From Bacillota bacterium (GTDB lineage: Bacteria; Bacillota; SHA-98; UBA4971), in contig JASEJE010000001.1 of assembly GCA_030024085.1 (NCBI GenBank), forward strand, positions 186,001-250,000: 64,000 nucleotides of DNA, written 5' to 3'. How positions within the stretch are numbered: position 1 is the first letter of the stretch; each line of letters opens with the position of its first letter. Below the pieces are notes generated by a model. That model worked only from the letters and a program-made list of their open reading frames with translations. It was not told where the DNA came from and ran no database searches. The position numbers and the translations under genes are program-made. Positions 7,845 to 17,003 of this stretch are shown here, in pieces.

Positions 7845-10679
7845 TCACGCGCGCACGATGGACATGCGGCGCAGGATGGCGCGGCGAGCCCTGCGCGCCA
7901 CGACCGCAAGAGCGCTGGACCAGCCGGAGAATACGAGCACGAGCAGCCAGTCGATGCAACCGAGCGCCGTGGTGTGGAACACGCCCTGGACCCCCGGCAA
8001 GTAAATCACCGAGAGCTGCATGGCCGCCGATACCAGCACCGCGCCGAGGAGGTAAGGATTCGACCAGGGGTTTATCTCCGCTATGGACCGGTACTCCGAG
8101 CGGCAGTGGAAGACGTAGAAAAGCTGCGCCATGACCAGCGAGGTGAACGCCACGGTGCGGGCGCGCGTAAGATCGGCATGCAGGAACAGCGATACAAGGA
8201 AGGCGGCGATGGTGCACAGACCGATGAACACGCCCTGGGACGCGATCTTGATCCCGAGTCCCTTCGAGAACACACCCTCCTTTGGACGCCTGGGTTTTCT
8301 CGTCATGACGTCGGGGTCTACCGGGTCGATGCCCAGAGCGATGGCGGGCAGTCCGTCTGTTACCAGGTTCATCCACAGTATCTGCATGGGCACGAGGGGA
8401 AGCGGCAGGCCAACCAGCACGGCGATGAGCATGGTGAGCACCTCGCCGGCATTGCACGCAAGGAGGTATCGTATGAACTTGCGGATGTTGTCGTAGATGG
8501 CGCGGCCCTCCTCCACCGCCGCGACGATGGTGGCGTAGTTGTCGTCGGCGAGCACCATGGCGGCGGCTTCGCGCGTGACGTCGGTGCCCGACATTCCCAT
8601 TGCAACGCCGATATCCGCCTCTTTCACCGCGGGCGCGTCGTTGACTCCGTCCCCCGTCATGGCGACGATGTGACCCTGCCCTTTCAGCGCCTGCACGATC
8701 CGCAGCTTGTGTTCGGGTGACACCCTCGCGAACACCTGCGTCGCCGCGACCGCCTTCCCCAGGGCATCGTCGGTCATGCGGTCCAGCTCCGCGCCTGCGA
8801 TGGCCCGGACATCGCCGCGCCCATCTCCAGCTGTGAGATCCAGCGCACGCGCGACTGCCAGGGCGGTTCCGGCGTGGTCCCCAGTGACCATTATGGTCCG
8901 CACGCCGGCGCTACGGGCCGTCCTGATGGCCCGTTTGACGTCCTCGCGCGGCGGATCCACCATTCCTGCGAGACCCACAAACGTGAGGTTCGTCTCGACG
9001 CTGCCGTCGGGCCGAAAGCCCCTGGGTAGTTCGCGGTACGCAAGGGCGAGCACGCGCAAGCCCCGTGCGGCCATCTGGGTGCTTCGCGCGAGGAGGAGGT
9101 CCCTGTCATGGTACGTCATGGTTCGCACCCGGCCTGCGACAAGGATGGAGCTGGAGACGCCTGCCACCACCTCGGGCGCGCCCTTGACGTACGCAAGCGC
9201 CCCGACGCCGCTCGGATCTTCGTATATGGTGGTCATCATCTTGCGGTCAGAGTCGAAGGGGACCTCGTGAAGGAGCCTCGGCCTTCCCGTCGCTCCAGAC
9301 CCGTTGCGGACAATGCCGGCCTTGGCGGCCGCCACGACGAGCGCGCCCTCGGTGGGGTCGCCCAGGACGTCCCATCGGTCGGCGGGTGCGCGCCTTCCCG
9401 GTCCCGGTCCCGGCCCGGGCCCCGGCCGCTGCTGCGGCCGCATGACAGCCCCGGGGTCCACGACGCGACCGTCGTGCATGAGCCTGGCGTTGTTGCAGTA
9501 CAGCCCGATCTTGAGCGCAAGGGCGAGATGGTCGTCGCGCGACGGATCTATGGGCCTTCCGGCCTCGATGAACTGCCCGCGCGGAGTGTAGCCGGTGCCT
9601 GTGACCTCTATGACCCTGCCGGCGAGGTCGAGCTCTGTGAGCGTCATCTGGTTGCGTGTGAGGGTGCCCGTCTTGTCCGAGCAGATGACGGTGGTGCATC
9701 CCAGGGTCTCGACGGCGGGAAGCTGGCGCACTATGGCGTTCCTCCTGCTCATGCGCTGGACCCCCAGGGCGAGGGCGATGGTCACCACTGCGGGAAGGCC
9801 CTCCGGGATCGCTGCCACAGCGAGGCTCACCCCTGCGAGGAACATCTCGAGGACCCCTTCGCCCCTCAGGATGCCAGCTATCGACACGAAAGCGCACAGG
9901 CCGACGCATATGAACACGAGGGTGCGGCCGAGATGCTCCAGGCGTTGCTGGAGGGGGGTCAGTTCGTCCCTGTCCTCCTGTATGAGGTGGGCGATCCTGC
10001 CTATCTCCGTGTCCATGCCCGTTGCCACCACGACCGCCTTCCCGTGGCCGCGCGTGACCACGGTGCCCATGAACACCATGTTCCGCCGGTCGCCGAGGGC
10101 GGAGGCCGCGGTCAGGATGTCGTCAGATCTCTTCGTAGCCGGGAGCGACTCCCCGCTCAGCGCGGACTCCTCCACCTCCAGGGCCATATGCTCCACCAGG
10201 CGCGCATCGGCCGGGATCCTGTCACCCACCTCGATGAGGAGAAGGTCGCCGGGGACAACCTCCCTGGCTTTCACCTCCACGGGCGTACCGTCCCTGATGA
10301 CCCGGGCCGACGGCGCCGCAAGCTGCTTGAGGGCTTCGAGCGACCGCTCCGCCCTGTACTCCTGAACAAACCCCAGGACCGCGTTGAGCGTCACGATGGC
10401 CAGGATGGCGAGGGCGTCGCCCATTTCGCCCAGCGCTATGGATACGCCCGCCGCCGCGATGAGGACCAGCACCATGAAGTCGCTGAACTGGTCGAGCAGC
10501 ATCTTGAGGGCCGAGGCCTTCTTGACTTGACGGATCTCGTTGGGTCCATCGCGGTCGAGCCTCCTTTCAGCCTCCCGCGATGAGAGGCCCGTGACCAGGC
10601 TGGTCTTGAGGATCGACGCCACTGCGGAAGGGCCCAGGCTGTGCCATGTATGCTCCGTGCGTTCCCGCAACTCGCTCAC
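7845..10679 (-). CDS. Calcium-type P-type ATPase (P2)
   Basis: Membrane cation pump of the P-type family, probably exporting Ca2+. Features in order: cation transporter N-domain (SLGPSAVASILKTSLVTGLSS), first membrane pair, actuator loop with SALSGESLPATK (TGES equivalent), the M4 ion-binding motif AAIPEGLPAVV, the phosphorylation site CSDKTGTLT, the nucleotide domain with the KGAPE motif, TGDGVNDAPAVKEADIG, and a C-terminal membrane block. About 944 aa from the GTG at 10679, which begins a normal N-terminus; the frame runs to 10733. A Pro/Gly run from GGTCCC-type hexamers (9402-9430) sits in the nucleotide domain. It is an unusual low-complexity insert but in frame. Confidence 0.93.
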   Translation of the reverse strand: MSELRERTEHTWHSLGPSAVASILKTSLVTGLSSREAERRLDRDGPNEIRQVKKASALKMLLDQFSDFMVLVLIAAAGVSIALGEMGDALAILAIVTLNAVLGFVQEYRAERSLEALKQLAAPSARVIRDGTPVEVKAREVVPGDLLLIEVGDRIPADARLVEHMALEVEESALSGESLPATKRSDDILTAASALGDRRNMVFMGTVVTRGHGKAVVVATGMDTEIGRIAHLIQEDRDELTPLQQRLEHLGRTLVFICVGLCAFVSIAGILRGEGVLEMFLAGVSLAVAAIPEGLPAVVTIALALGVQRMSRRNAIVRQLPAVETLGCTTVICSDKTGTLTRNQMTLTELDLAGRVIEVTGTGYTPRGQFIEAGRPIDPSRDDHLALALKIGLYCNNARLMHDGRVVDPGAVMRPQQRPGPGPGPGPGRRAPADRWDVLGDPTEGALVVAAAKAGIVRNGSGATGRPRLLHEVPFDSDRKMMTTIYEDPSGVGALAYVKGAPEVVAGVSSSILVAGRVRTMTYHDRDLLLARSTQMAARGLRVLALAYRELPRGFRPDGSVETNLTFVGLAGMVDPPREDVKRAIRTARSAGVRTIMVTGDHAGTALAVARALDLTAGDGRGDVRAIAGAELDRMTDDALGKAVAATQVFARVSPEHKLRIVQALKGQGHIVAMTGDGVNDAPAVKEADIGVAMGMSGTDVTREAAAMVLADDNYATIVAAVEEGRAIYDNIRKFIRYLLACNAGEVLTMLIAVLVGLPLPLVPMQILWMNLVTDGLPAIALGIDPVDPDVMTRKPRRPKEGVFSKGLGIKIASQGVFIGLCTIAAFLVSLFLHADLTRARTVAFTSLVMAQLFYVFHCRSEYRSIAEINPWSNPYLLGAVLVSAAMQLSVIYLPGVQGVFHTTALGCIDWLLVLVFSGWSSALAVVARRARRAILRRMSIVRA

Positions 10680-10863
10680 CCCTGTTCCCGGAAAACGGTC
10701 CCGGCGCCCGGCCGCCGCCGGGGCGCCACACACTCATTGATATGCTCTTGTCCACAAGATCATGTCTGGAGCACCTCGTTGCACAGACGGCGCCGGCCTT
10801 ACCCGGCAGGGCCCTGTCACATCCGGATCCAAGCCCGTACCCCGCACCGCGGGCTGCGGGACG

Positions 10864-10992
10864 ACGGGCGGTGGTGCTAGGCAATGGTAGGCGGTGCCGG
10901 GCGGTGTTGGGCGCGGTGCTGGGCGACGCCGGGCAACGCCGGACGGTGCTGAGCAGTGCTGCACGTTGCTGTGCGGGGCTGCGTTGACGGGC
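10864..10992. repeat. Degenerate GC-rich tandem repeat upstream of rqcH
   Basis: The plus strand carries about ten imperfect copies of an 11-13-base G-rich unit of the form GGCGGTGCTGGGC (e.g. GGTAGGCGGTGCCGGGCGG, then GTTGGGCGCGGTGCTGGGCG). The copies are decayed and stop just before the rqcH promoter. No gene was found in 10740-10983. Confidence 0.6.
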
Positions 10993-11012
10993 GGCGCGCG
11001 CGGCCATATACT
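10984..11012 (+). promoter_or_regulatory. Sigma-A promoter of rqcH
   Basis: TTGACG (10984-10989) and TATACT (11007-11012) are spaced by exactly 17 bases, and transcription would start about 20 bases before the rqcH ATG. Strong match to the housekeeping consensus in an otherwise GC-rich stretch. Confidence 0.75.
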
Positions 11013-11040
11013 ACGTGTGGACGCATATGGGGTGATCGAC

Positions 11041-12849
11041 ATGACTTTCGACGGCATTGTGATGGCCGCTGCGGCGGACGAGATTCGCGACGCCATGGAA
11101 GGCGCGAGAGTGGACGCAGTCTACCAGCCCGGCAAGCTGGACATCGTCATCGTCGCGCGGCGGTCGGGCCGGGGCGTCCCTGTCGTCGCGTGTGCGGAGG
11201 CCTCCACGGCACGCGTGCACGTGAGCTTCGCCGAGCGCGAGAATCCATTCGCGCCGCCTGCCTTCTGCATGCTCCTCAGAAAGCATCTGGTGGGCGCAAG
11301 GATCACCAGAGTGGCCCAGCAAGGCCTCGACCGGGTCCTCGAGATCGGCTTTAAGGGGCCCTACGATGACGACCCTCCGAAGACGCTCGTCATAGAGGTG
11401 ATGGGCAGGCACAGCAACATCATCCTCGTGGACGGCACGTCCGGCCTCGTGCTCGACAGCATCAAGCATATCGGCCCTGCGCTGAGCCGCGTGCGCACCG
11501 TTCGGCCGGGGGTGTCATATGCGGCTGCGCCGTCCCAGGATAAGCTGGACCCGCTCCTGGTGTCCGAAAACGAGTTCAGGGAAGCACTTGCACGCGCGGC
11601 TGACGACGCGCCGGGGCTTTCCTGCGAGGAGTTCCTGGGCCGCGCCTTCGCCGGGATCGGCCGAGATACGGCCATGGTGATCGCCTCCAGAGCCGGTCTT
11701 CGCGACCTGCAGGGGCTGCGCGAACCGCGCGGGCAAGGTGGGCCGCCGCGCCTCGTCGACCTGGACCCGGGTGCCGTCGGACGCCTGTGGGAGGCCTTCT
11801 CCTGCGCGATGGCCTGCGTGCGCGAAAGGCGGTTTTCGCCCTGCGCCGGCGTGGACCGGGAGACGGGAGAGGTGACGTGGATCTCCGTCATCGATCCGCC
11901 CGAGCAGACCGTAGCGGAAACGCGTGGGTTTCCCTCCATCGGGGCGCTTCTCGATTACGCGTACGCGCCTCGAGAGAAGGCGGTGACCCTCGCTATCGCA
12001 TCGTCGGAGATATCACGTGTGGTGGGAACGGCCATCGAGCGCCTGCGACGCAAGCTCGACGCTCAGCAGGAGGAGATCGCCGAGGGAGAGAAGGCCGACG
12101 AGTTGCGGCGCCTGGGCGAACTCATATCGGCCAACGCCCCGATGATCCGGCGCGGCCAGGCGGTAGCCCAGGTTGTGGACTACTTCGATCCTGATCTCCG
12201 CAAGGTCGAGGTCGAGCTCGACCCCCGGCTCTCGCCGCACGAAAACGCCCAGGAGTATTTCAGGAGGTACTCCCGGGCGAAAAGGCGCCTTGCGGCCGCG
12301 ACGGAACAGGCGGAGGGCACTCGCGCCGAACTCGCCTACCTGGAGCAGGTGGCCACCACCGTCGAGCAGGCGGGGAGCCTGGAGGCGATAGAGGAGATCC
12401 GGCGGGAGCTTGCGGACCAGGGATACCTCGCCCGACCCAGGCGCGAGCGCCCCGGTGGCAAAAAGGGCGCCAGGCCGTCCGGTCCGCTCTCGTTCGCTGT
12501 GGACGGCCACGAGGTCTTGGTGGGACGCAACAACACCGAGAACGATCTCCTTACGCTCAAGATGGCACGCCCCGACGACATCTGGCTCCACGCGCGGGGC
12601 GTCCCGGGTGCGCACGTGATAATCAGGACCGGGACGAAGGGGGCGCAGGGAGTCCTGGACGACGCGCTCCTCCGCGCAGCAGAGATCGCGGCATACTATA
12701 GCAAGGCTCGCTCGGCATCAAAGGCCGCGGTCGACTACACCCTGAGGAGGCATGTCAGGAAGCCACGAGGGGCGCGGCCCGGCATGGTCATCTACGATCA
12801 CGAGAAGACCATCATGGCCGCCCCCAGGGCCCCGCGCGAGATCACCTGA
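11041..12849 (+). CDS. rqcH: RqcH / NFACT-family ribosome quality-control protein
   Basis: Homologue of eukaryotic Rqc2/NEMF. It binds stalled 50S-peptidyl-tRNA complexes and directs alanine tailing of the nascent chain; older annotations call it fibronectin-binding protein. The protein (602 aa) starts MTFDGIVMAAAADEIRDAM, the NFACT-N domain with NPFAPPAFCMLLRKHL. A helical coiled-coil middle follows (about 360-450), then the NFACT-R domain at the end (LVGRNNTENDLLTLK, DDIWLHARGVPGAHVI). I start it at the ATG at 11041 because the domain begins there and GGGGTGAT precedes it; the frame is open further upstream. Single gene with its own promoter. Confidence 0.95.
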   Translation: MTFDGIVMAAAADEIRDAMEGARVDAVYQPGKLDIVIVARRSGRGVPVVACAEASTARVHVSFAERENPFAPPAFCMLLRKHLVGARITRVAQQGLDRVLEIGFKGPYDDDPPKTLVIEVMGRHSNIILVDGTSGLVLDSIKHIGPALSRVRTVRPGVSYAAAPSQDKLDPLLVSENEFREALARAADDAPGLSCEEFLGRAFAGIGRDTAMVIASRAGLRDLQGLREPRGQGGPPRLVDLDPGAVGRLWEAFSCAMACVRERRFSPCAGVDRETGEVTWISVIDPPEQTVAETRGFPSIGALLDYAYAPREKAVTLAIASSEISRVVGTAIERLRRKLDAQQEEIAEGEKADELRRLGELISANAPMIRRGQAVAQVVDYFDPDLRKVEVELDPRLSPHENAQEYFRRYSRAKRRLAAATEQAEGTRAELAYLEQVATTVEQAGSLEAIEEIRRELADQGYLARPRRERPGGKKGARPSGPLSFAVDGHEVLVGRNNTENDLLTLKMARPDDIWLHARGVPGAHVIIRTGTKGAQGVLDDALLRAAEIAAYYSKARSASKAAVDYTLRRHVRKPRGARPGMVIYDHEKTIMAAPRAPREIT

Positions 12850-12936
12850 GGGTCACGCGCCCCCCGGTTCGCCCCCGGGCGTCCGAGCCGGCGCGGGCGC
12901 GCCCGCGCTGGTGCGCGCCTGCGCTCATGCCCGTGA

Positions 12937-14067
12937 TCATGCGGTCGCCTCGGCAGCCACCTCCCGCTCGAGGTCGAGCACGCGGGCGAGGAGCCGCTCC
13001 CCGAACCGGTCCACTGCTGCGAAGTCCATGCTTCTCACGTAGTACGACTGCATCCCATCGTGCACGAGTTTGGCCCTGTGCAGGAACTCGGTCGCCCTCG
13101 CGAGCGCCTGGTGGAACCTTTCCCTCGAGCTTGCGATTATGTCCTGGTACCTTGCGATCACGGCCCTGTCGAGGGCCACATTCATCTCGACGGTCCTGTC
13201 GAGTTCCTTCGAGGCATCGAATGGATGGGGCCACGTGCCGCTTATGACTGCGACCCCGAGGGCGGGGATCACCACGTGCTCCACCTTGGAAGGGTCGAGG
13301 GGGCAGTGATAGAACTCGACGTCAAGGCCGCACTCGACGGCGGCATCGCCCACCTTGCGTGCCAGGGTTGACTTGCCTGTCCCTGGCTCGCCCTTCAAGA
13401 CGTACCTGCGCGAAAACCTGCCCACTATGGAGTCGAGGTAGTGGATAGGCCCGTCGGGCGAGAGGGCACTCGCGAAAAGGTGCCTCTGCCGCCCGGGAAC
13501 GGATGACACGGGGCTATCCTGGAGGATATCGCGCCTCACCTCGTCCGCCATGCAGTTGGCGTACCCGAAGTCCAGTGCTTCGGTGTAACAAGCCTCCCAA
13601 TCATCATGGATGATCTTTGCCTCATTCAGATAGCGGAACGCGCGCTCGAAGAGGCGCGCAACTTCGCAGTTGGCCTCCGTTATCTCGCGCTTTGACGCAC
13701 GAAGCGCCTTCTCGTTCCAGAAGTCCCCGAGGTTTATGATCTCATCGACGGCGCCCGGGTTTTTCGGATCAACGACGTGGGGAGCGGTGCCGTCGATGAG
13801 AGCGAGGCCGAGGTCGTGCACGACCACACCGTCCAGCGAGTCGTTGTCCGACGAGCAGCAGCAGAACTCCACGTCGTAGCCCATGTCCACGAGCCTCTGG
13901 CCGATCTTCCTCATGAGGGTGGACTTCCCCACCCCGGGCCCGCCTTTCACCACTATGATCTTGTTTGCATCGGGGCTGATGATGTACTCATAGAACGAGA
14001 AGAACCCCTCGGGCGTGTTCGCTCCGGGGAAGATCTTCTTTACCCATCCTCGGCCTTGTGACTTCAT
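12937..14067 (-). CDS. Tandem P-loop ATPase (PRK06851-like), function unknown
   Basis: About 376 aa made of two similar nucleotide-binding halves. The first has VVKGGPGVGKSTLMRKIGQ and the second YVLKGEPGTGKSTLARKVGD. Each is followed by a matching segment (GYDVEFCCCSSDNDSLDGVVV versus GLDVEFYHCPLDPSKVEHVVI, then ALIDGTAPH and AVISGTWPH), which shows an internal duplication. It matches a conserved hypothetical ATPase family of Gram-positive bacteria that I know as PRK06851. The ATG at 14067 follows GGGGAG. Monocistronic and convergent with rqcH. The substrate and partners are unknown. Confidence 0.8.
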   Translation of the reverse strand: MKSQGRGWVKKIFPGANTPEGFFSFYEYIISPDANKIIVVKGGPGVGKSTLMRKIGQRLVDMGYDVEFCCCSSDNDSLDGVVVHDLGLALIDGTAPHVVDPKNPGAVDEIINLGDFWNEKALRASKREITEANCEVARLFERAFRYLNEAKIIHDDWEACYTEALDFGYANCMADEVRRDILQDSPVSSVPGRQRHLFASALSPDGPIHYLDSIVGRFSRRYVLKGEPGTGKSTLARKVGDAAVECGLDVEFYHCPLDPSKVEHVVIPALGVAVISGTWPHPFDASKELDRTVEMNVALDRAVIARYQDIIASSRERFHQALARATEFLHRAKLVHDGMQSYYVRSMDFAAVDRFGERLLARVLDLEREVAAEATA

Positions 14068-14135
14068 GCTCTCACTCCCCTGTGCGCCTTCTTGACATCG
14101 CGGCCTCAACGCGATCTACAGAATCATATTGAGGC

Positions 14136-14171
14136 GCGGCGGCGTTGGTGCCTGGGCACCAACGCCGCCGC
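14136..14171 (-). terminator. Strong GC hairpin downstream of purB
   Basis: A nearly uninterrupted inverted repeat of about 16-17 bp (CGGCGGCGTTGGTGCC and its complement, 2-4-base loop) lies 47-82 bases beyond the purB stop codon. No clear U-run follows on the minus strand, so it may act as a hairpin terminator or 3'-end stabiliser for the pyr-purB transcript. Confidence 0.6.
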
Positions 14172-14217
14172 TCAACACTGCTATGCCCTTGCCCTCACAA
14201 CTGCTGTGCCCTTACCC

Positions 14218-15510
14218 TCAGATCCCTACCCGGCGGAAGATGTCGTCCACATGAGCGAGGTGCCTCGCGAGGTCGAAGCACGCCTCGATATCGGCAGGCT
14301 TGAGGACAGCGGTGATCTCGGGATCGCCCGAGATGAGGTCCCTGAAGTTCAGGCCCTCGTCCCAGGCCCTTGCGGCGCTCCGCTGAACGAGAGCGTACGC
14401 ATGCTCGCGGCTGAGGCCACGCCCGACGAGGGCTAGCATGATAGCCTCGGAGAATATGAGCCCGCCAGTCATCGCGAGGTTGGCCTGCATTCTGTCTTTC
14501 CTTACCACGAGGCCCTCCATGACCTCGGCGAACCTGCGGAGCATGTAGTCAATGAGGGTCGTCGCGTCAGGGAGCACGAGCCTTTCGACGGAGGAGTTGC
14601 TGATGTCGCGCTCATGCCACAAAGGCATGTTCTCCATGGCAGCCAGGGCGCACCCGCGCATCACCCTCGCGAGGCCGCAAAGGCGCTCTGAAACGATGGG
14701 GTTGCGCTTGTGGGGCATCGCCGAGGAGCCCTTCTGACCGGGCCTGAAGGGCTCCTGCACCTCGAACACCTCGGTGCGCTGGAGCCCCCGAATCTCGGTG
14801 GCGAACTTCTCCAGCGACCCGGCGATTATCGCGAGGGTAGTAACGTATTCCGCATGCCGGTCGCGTGAGAGCACCTGGGTCGAGGCCCTCGCAGGCTCGA
14901 GCCCGAGCTTGCTGCAGACGTATTCCTCAACCCTGGGGTCCATGCTCGCATACGTGCCGACGGCGCCAGAGATCCTGCCAACGCTCACCACCTCGCGCGC
15001 CCTCTGGACCCTGGCGAGGTTGCGGCGCATCTCCGCAACCCACACCGCCAGCTTGAGACCGAAGGTTATGGGCTCGGCGTGCACGCCGTGGGTCCTGCCG
15101 ATCATGGGCGTGTTCTTGTATTCCCGGGCCTTCTCGACAAGGACGTCGATGACCTTGCGGATGTCACGGATGATTATGTCAGCGGCGTCCCGCAGGATGA
15201 GCGAGAGCGCTGTGTCCACCACGTCATACGATGTCATGCCCATGTGGATGTAGCGCGCCTCGGAACCGACGTTCTCCGAAACGTTCGTAAGAAACGCTAT
15301 GACGTCGTGGTCCACGATCGCCTCGATTTCGCGAATCCGCGCGATGTCGAACCGGGCTTTCTCCCTGATGGCTTCAACGGCCTCGGCCGGGACCCGCCCG
15401 ATGCTCGCCCAGCCTTCGCACGCCAGGATCTCGATCTCCAGCCATTTCTTGTAGCGGTTCTCCGCCTCCCAGAGTTGCTTCATTTCAGGATACGTGTAGC
15501 GTTCTATCAT
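14218..15510 (-). CDS. purB: Adenylosuccinate lyase
   Basis: Purine enzyme that cleaves SAICAR to AICAR and adenylosuccinate to AMP, releasing fumarate. The 430-aa protein has the normal length, the fumarase/aspartase superfamily signature SSAMPHKRNP, the region HMGMTSYDVVDTALSL and catalytic His-containing RTHGVHAEPITFGLK. It is the last gene of the pyrimidine run, about 50 bases after pyrE in the same direction, so it is probably co-transcribed with the pyr genes. This is a less common arrangement. Confidence 0.96.
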   Translation of the reverse strand: MIERYTYPEMKQLWEAENRYKKWLEIEILACEGWASIGRVPAEAVEAIREKARFDIARIREIEAIVDHDVIAFLTNVSENVGSEARYIHMGMTSYDVVDTALSLILRDAADIIIRDIRKVIDVLVEKAREYKNTPMIGRTHGVHAEPITFGLKLAVWVAEMRRNLARVQRAREVVSVGRISGAVGTYASMDPRVEEYVCSKLGLEPARASTQVLSRDRHAEYVTTLAIIAGSLEKFATEIRGLQRTEVFEVQEPFRPGQKGSSAMPHKRNPIVSERLCGLARVMRGCALAAMENMPLWHERDISNSSVERLVLPDATTLIDYMLRRFAEVMEGLVVRKDRMQANLAMTGGLIFSEAIMLALVGRGLSREHAYALVQRSAARAWDEGLNFRDLISGDPEITAVLKPADIEACFDLARHLAHVDDIFRRVGI

Positions 15511-15561
15511 GGCATGTCTCCTCCGACGCTTCGACTCCGACGCATCGACTCGAACAGGACA

Positions 15562-16158
15562 TCACTCCGGCCCCAGACGTCGGGACCCGGGGTCGACCAA
15601 CGGTACATTCTCCCTACAGAGGGGACATTCCTCTGGGCCGTAAGTCTCAAATTCCATCCGGACGAGCCGCTCGGTTCGGACGCCGAAAGACGCTCGCCCG
15701 CCGCTCCTGTCCACGATGACCCCGACGCCCACGACCGTCCCGCCCTTCTCCTCAACGAGGTCCAGCACTTCCCTCACTGAGAGCCCGGTCGTCACGACAT
15801 CCTCGACCACGAGCACCCGTTCGCCCGCCGCTATGTGAAATCCCCGGCGAAGGACCCGCCTGGCACCCTCCCTTTCGGCGAATACGGCCCTCGCCCCGAG
15901 GCTGCGCGCCACCTCGTAAGCAACGATGATCCCGCCTGTGGTGGGGCCCACGACGACGGTCACGCGGTCGTCGCGGAACCTGTCGGCAAGGCGGCCAAGT
16001 ACCTTCGATGCGAGATCGGGGCGCTCGAGCAGCCGGAACTTCTCGACGTAGGCCGGGCTATGCAGCCCTGAGCTGAGCTTGAAGTGCCCGGTGAGGTACG
16101 CCCCGGTCTCCTTGAGTATCCCCAGAACCCCTTCGCTAACATCCGTGTCCTGCATCAT
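15562..16158 (-). CDS. pyrE: Orotate phosphoribosyltransferase
   Basis: Transfers the phosphoribosyl group of PRPP to orotate, giving OMP. 198 aa from the ATG at 16158, which follows AAGGAGG; the frame is open further upstream but inside pyrF. The PRPP-binding motif is VLVVEDVVTTGLS, and KLSSGLHSPAYVEKFRLLE matches the substrate region. The C-terminus has PLCRENVPLVDPGS, as in the subgroup of thermophile and Clostridia-type PyrE with a Cys-containing tail. It overlaps the pyrF end by 23 bases. Confidence 0.95.
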   Translation of the reverse strand: MMQDTDVSEGVLGILKETGAYLTGHFKLSSGLHSPAYVEKFRLLERPDLASKVLGRLADRFRDDRVTVVVGPTTGGIIVAYEVARSLGARAVFAEREGARRVLRRGFHIAAGERVLVVEDVVTTGLSVREVLDLVEEKGGTVVGVGVIVDRSGGRASFGVRTERLVRMEFETYGPEECPLCRENVPLVDPGSRRLGPE

Positions 16159-16882
16159 GCCTTGCCTCCTTGACTTCATCGAGGACCGCCAGGGCCGCAT
16201 TTCTTGGCGACTCGGCCCGGGTGATGGGTCTTCCCACCACAAGGTAGTCCGCGCCAGCCAGCACCGCCTGGCGCGGGGTCATGTACCTGCGCTGGTCATA
16301 CGCGTCGGCGGCCCATGCGGGCCTCACGCCGGGCACCACCGTGACGAAATCTTCGCCACACGCCTTTCGTATGCCCGCTACCTCGAACGCCGAGGTGACC
16401 ACGCCGGCGAGACCGCACTCCCTTGCAATGCGCGCCATGCGGACGACCGCGTCCCCGATGTCGCACCCTGGAGCGATCTCCCTCGTGTACGTATCCCTGT
16501 CTATGCTTGTGAGGACGGTCACGGCTATGACCCGGGGCGGCTGGACGCCCGAGGCCCGCGACGCCGCACTAACGCCAGCGAGCGCTTCTTTCATCATGTC
16601 CGACCCGCCGGCGGCGTGCACATCGAGGATATCCACGCCCCGCATCACGAGAGTCGCTATGGCCCGTCCCACGGTCGCAGGGATGTCGTGCAGCTTGAGG
16701 TCCAGGAACACCCTGGCTCCGAGCGCTGCTATGTTGTGGATGACCGCTGGGCCGCACGAGTAGAAAAGCTGCATGCCCACCTTGTACATGACGATATCCG
16801 GCATGAGCCGCTCCACCAGCGACAGGGCCTCGTCCGAACTGTCCGTATCGAGGGCCACTATGACCTCGCCTTTCCCGCCCAT
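16136..16882 (-). CDS. pyrF: Orotidine-5'-phosphate decarboxylase
   Basis: Converts OMP to UMP, the last step of de novo UMP synthesis. 248 aa from the ATG at 16882 (AGAGGAG upstream). The active-site segment is FLDLKLHDIPATVGRAI with the catalytic Asp-Lys-Asp arrangement, preceded by VALDTDSSDEALSLVERL and followed by VVPGVRPAW and the phosphate-binding end GADYLVVGRPIT. This GVRP pattern fits the PyrF type-1/2-like proteins of Gram-positive bacteria. It lies between pyrD and pyrE in the operon. Confidence 0.95.
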   Translation of the reverse strand: MGGKGEVIVALDTDSSDEALSLVERLMPDIVMYKVGMQLFYSCGPAVIHNIAALGARVFLDLKLHDIPATVGRAIATLVMRGVDILDVHAAGGSDMMKEALAGVSAASRASGVQPPRVIAVTVLTSIDRDTYTREIAPGCDIGDAVVRMARIARECGLAGVVTSAFEVAGIRKACGEDFVTVVPGVRPAWAADAYDQRRYMTPRQAVLAGADYLVVGRPITRAESPRNAALAVLDEVKEARHDAGHGC

Positions 16883-17003
16883 GGCCTCGCTCCTCTCTCG
16901 CGGCGGTGGCACACATGCTCCGGGGACCCGGGTTTCGCGAGCTGCCGCCGTATGACATGATGACACGTGAAGACTCCGTAAAAAGCACGTCCCATGTGCG
17001 GCG

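Noticed and set aside
7499-7909. Minus-strand frame between the P-type ATPase and yicC
   Set aside because: It overlaps both neighbours and has a composition unlike the real genes (Arg/Ser/Cys-rich).
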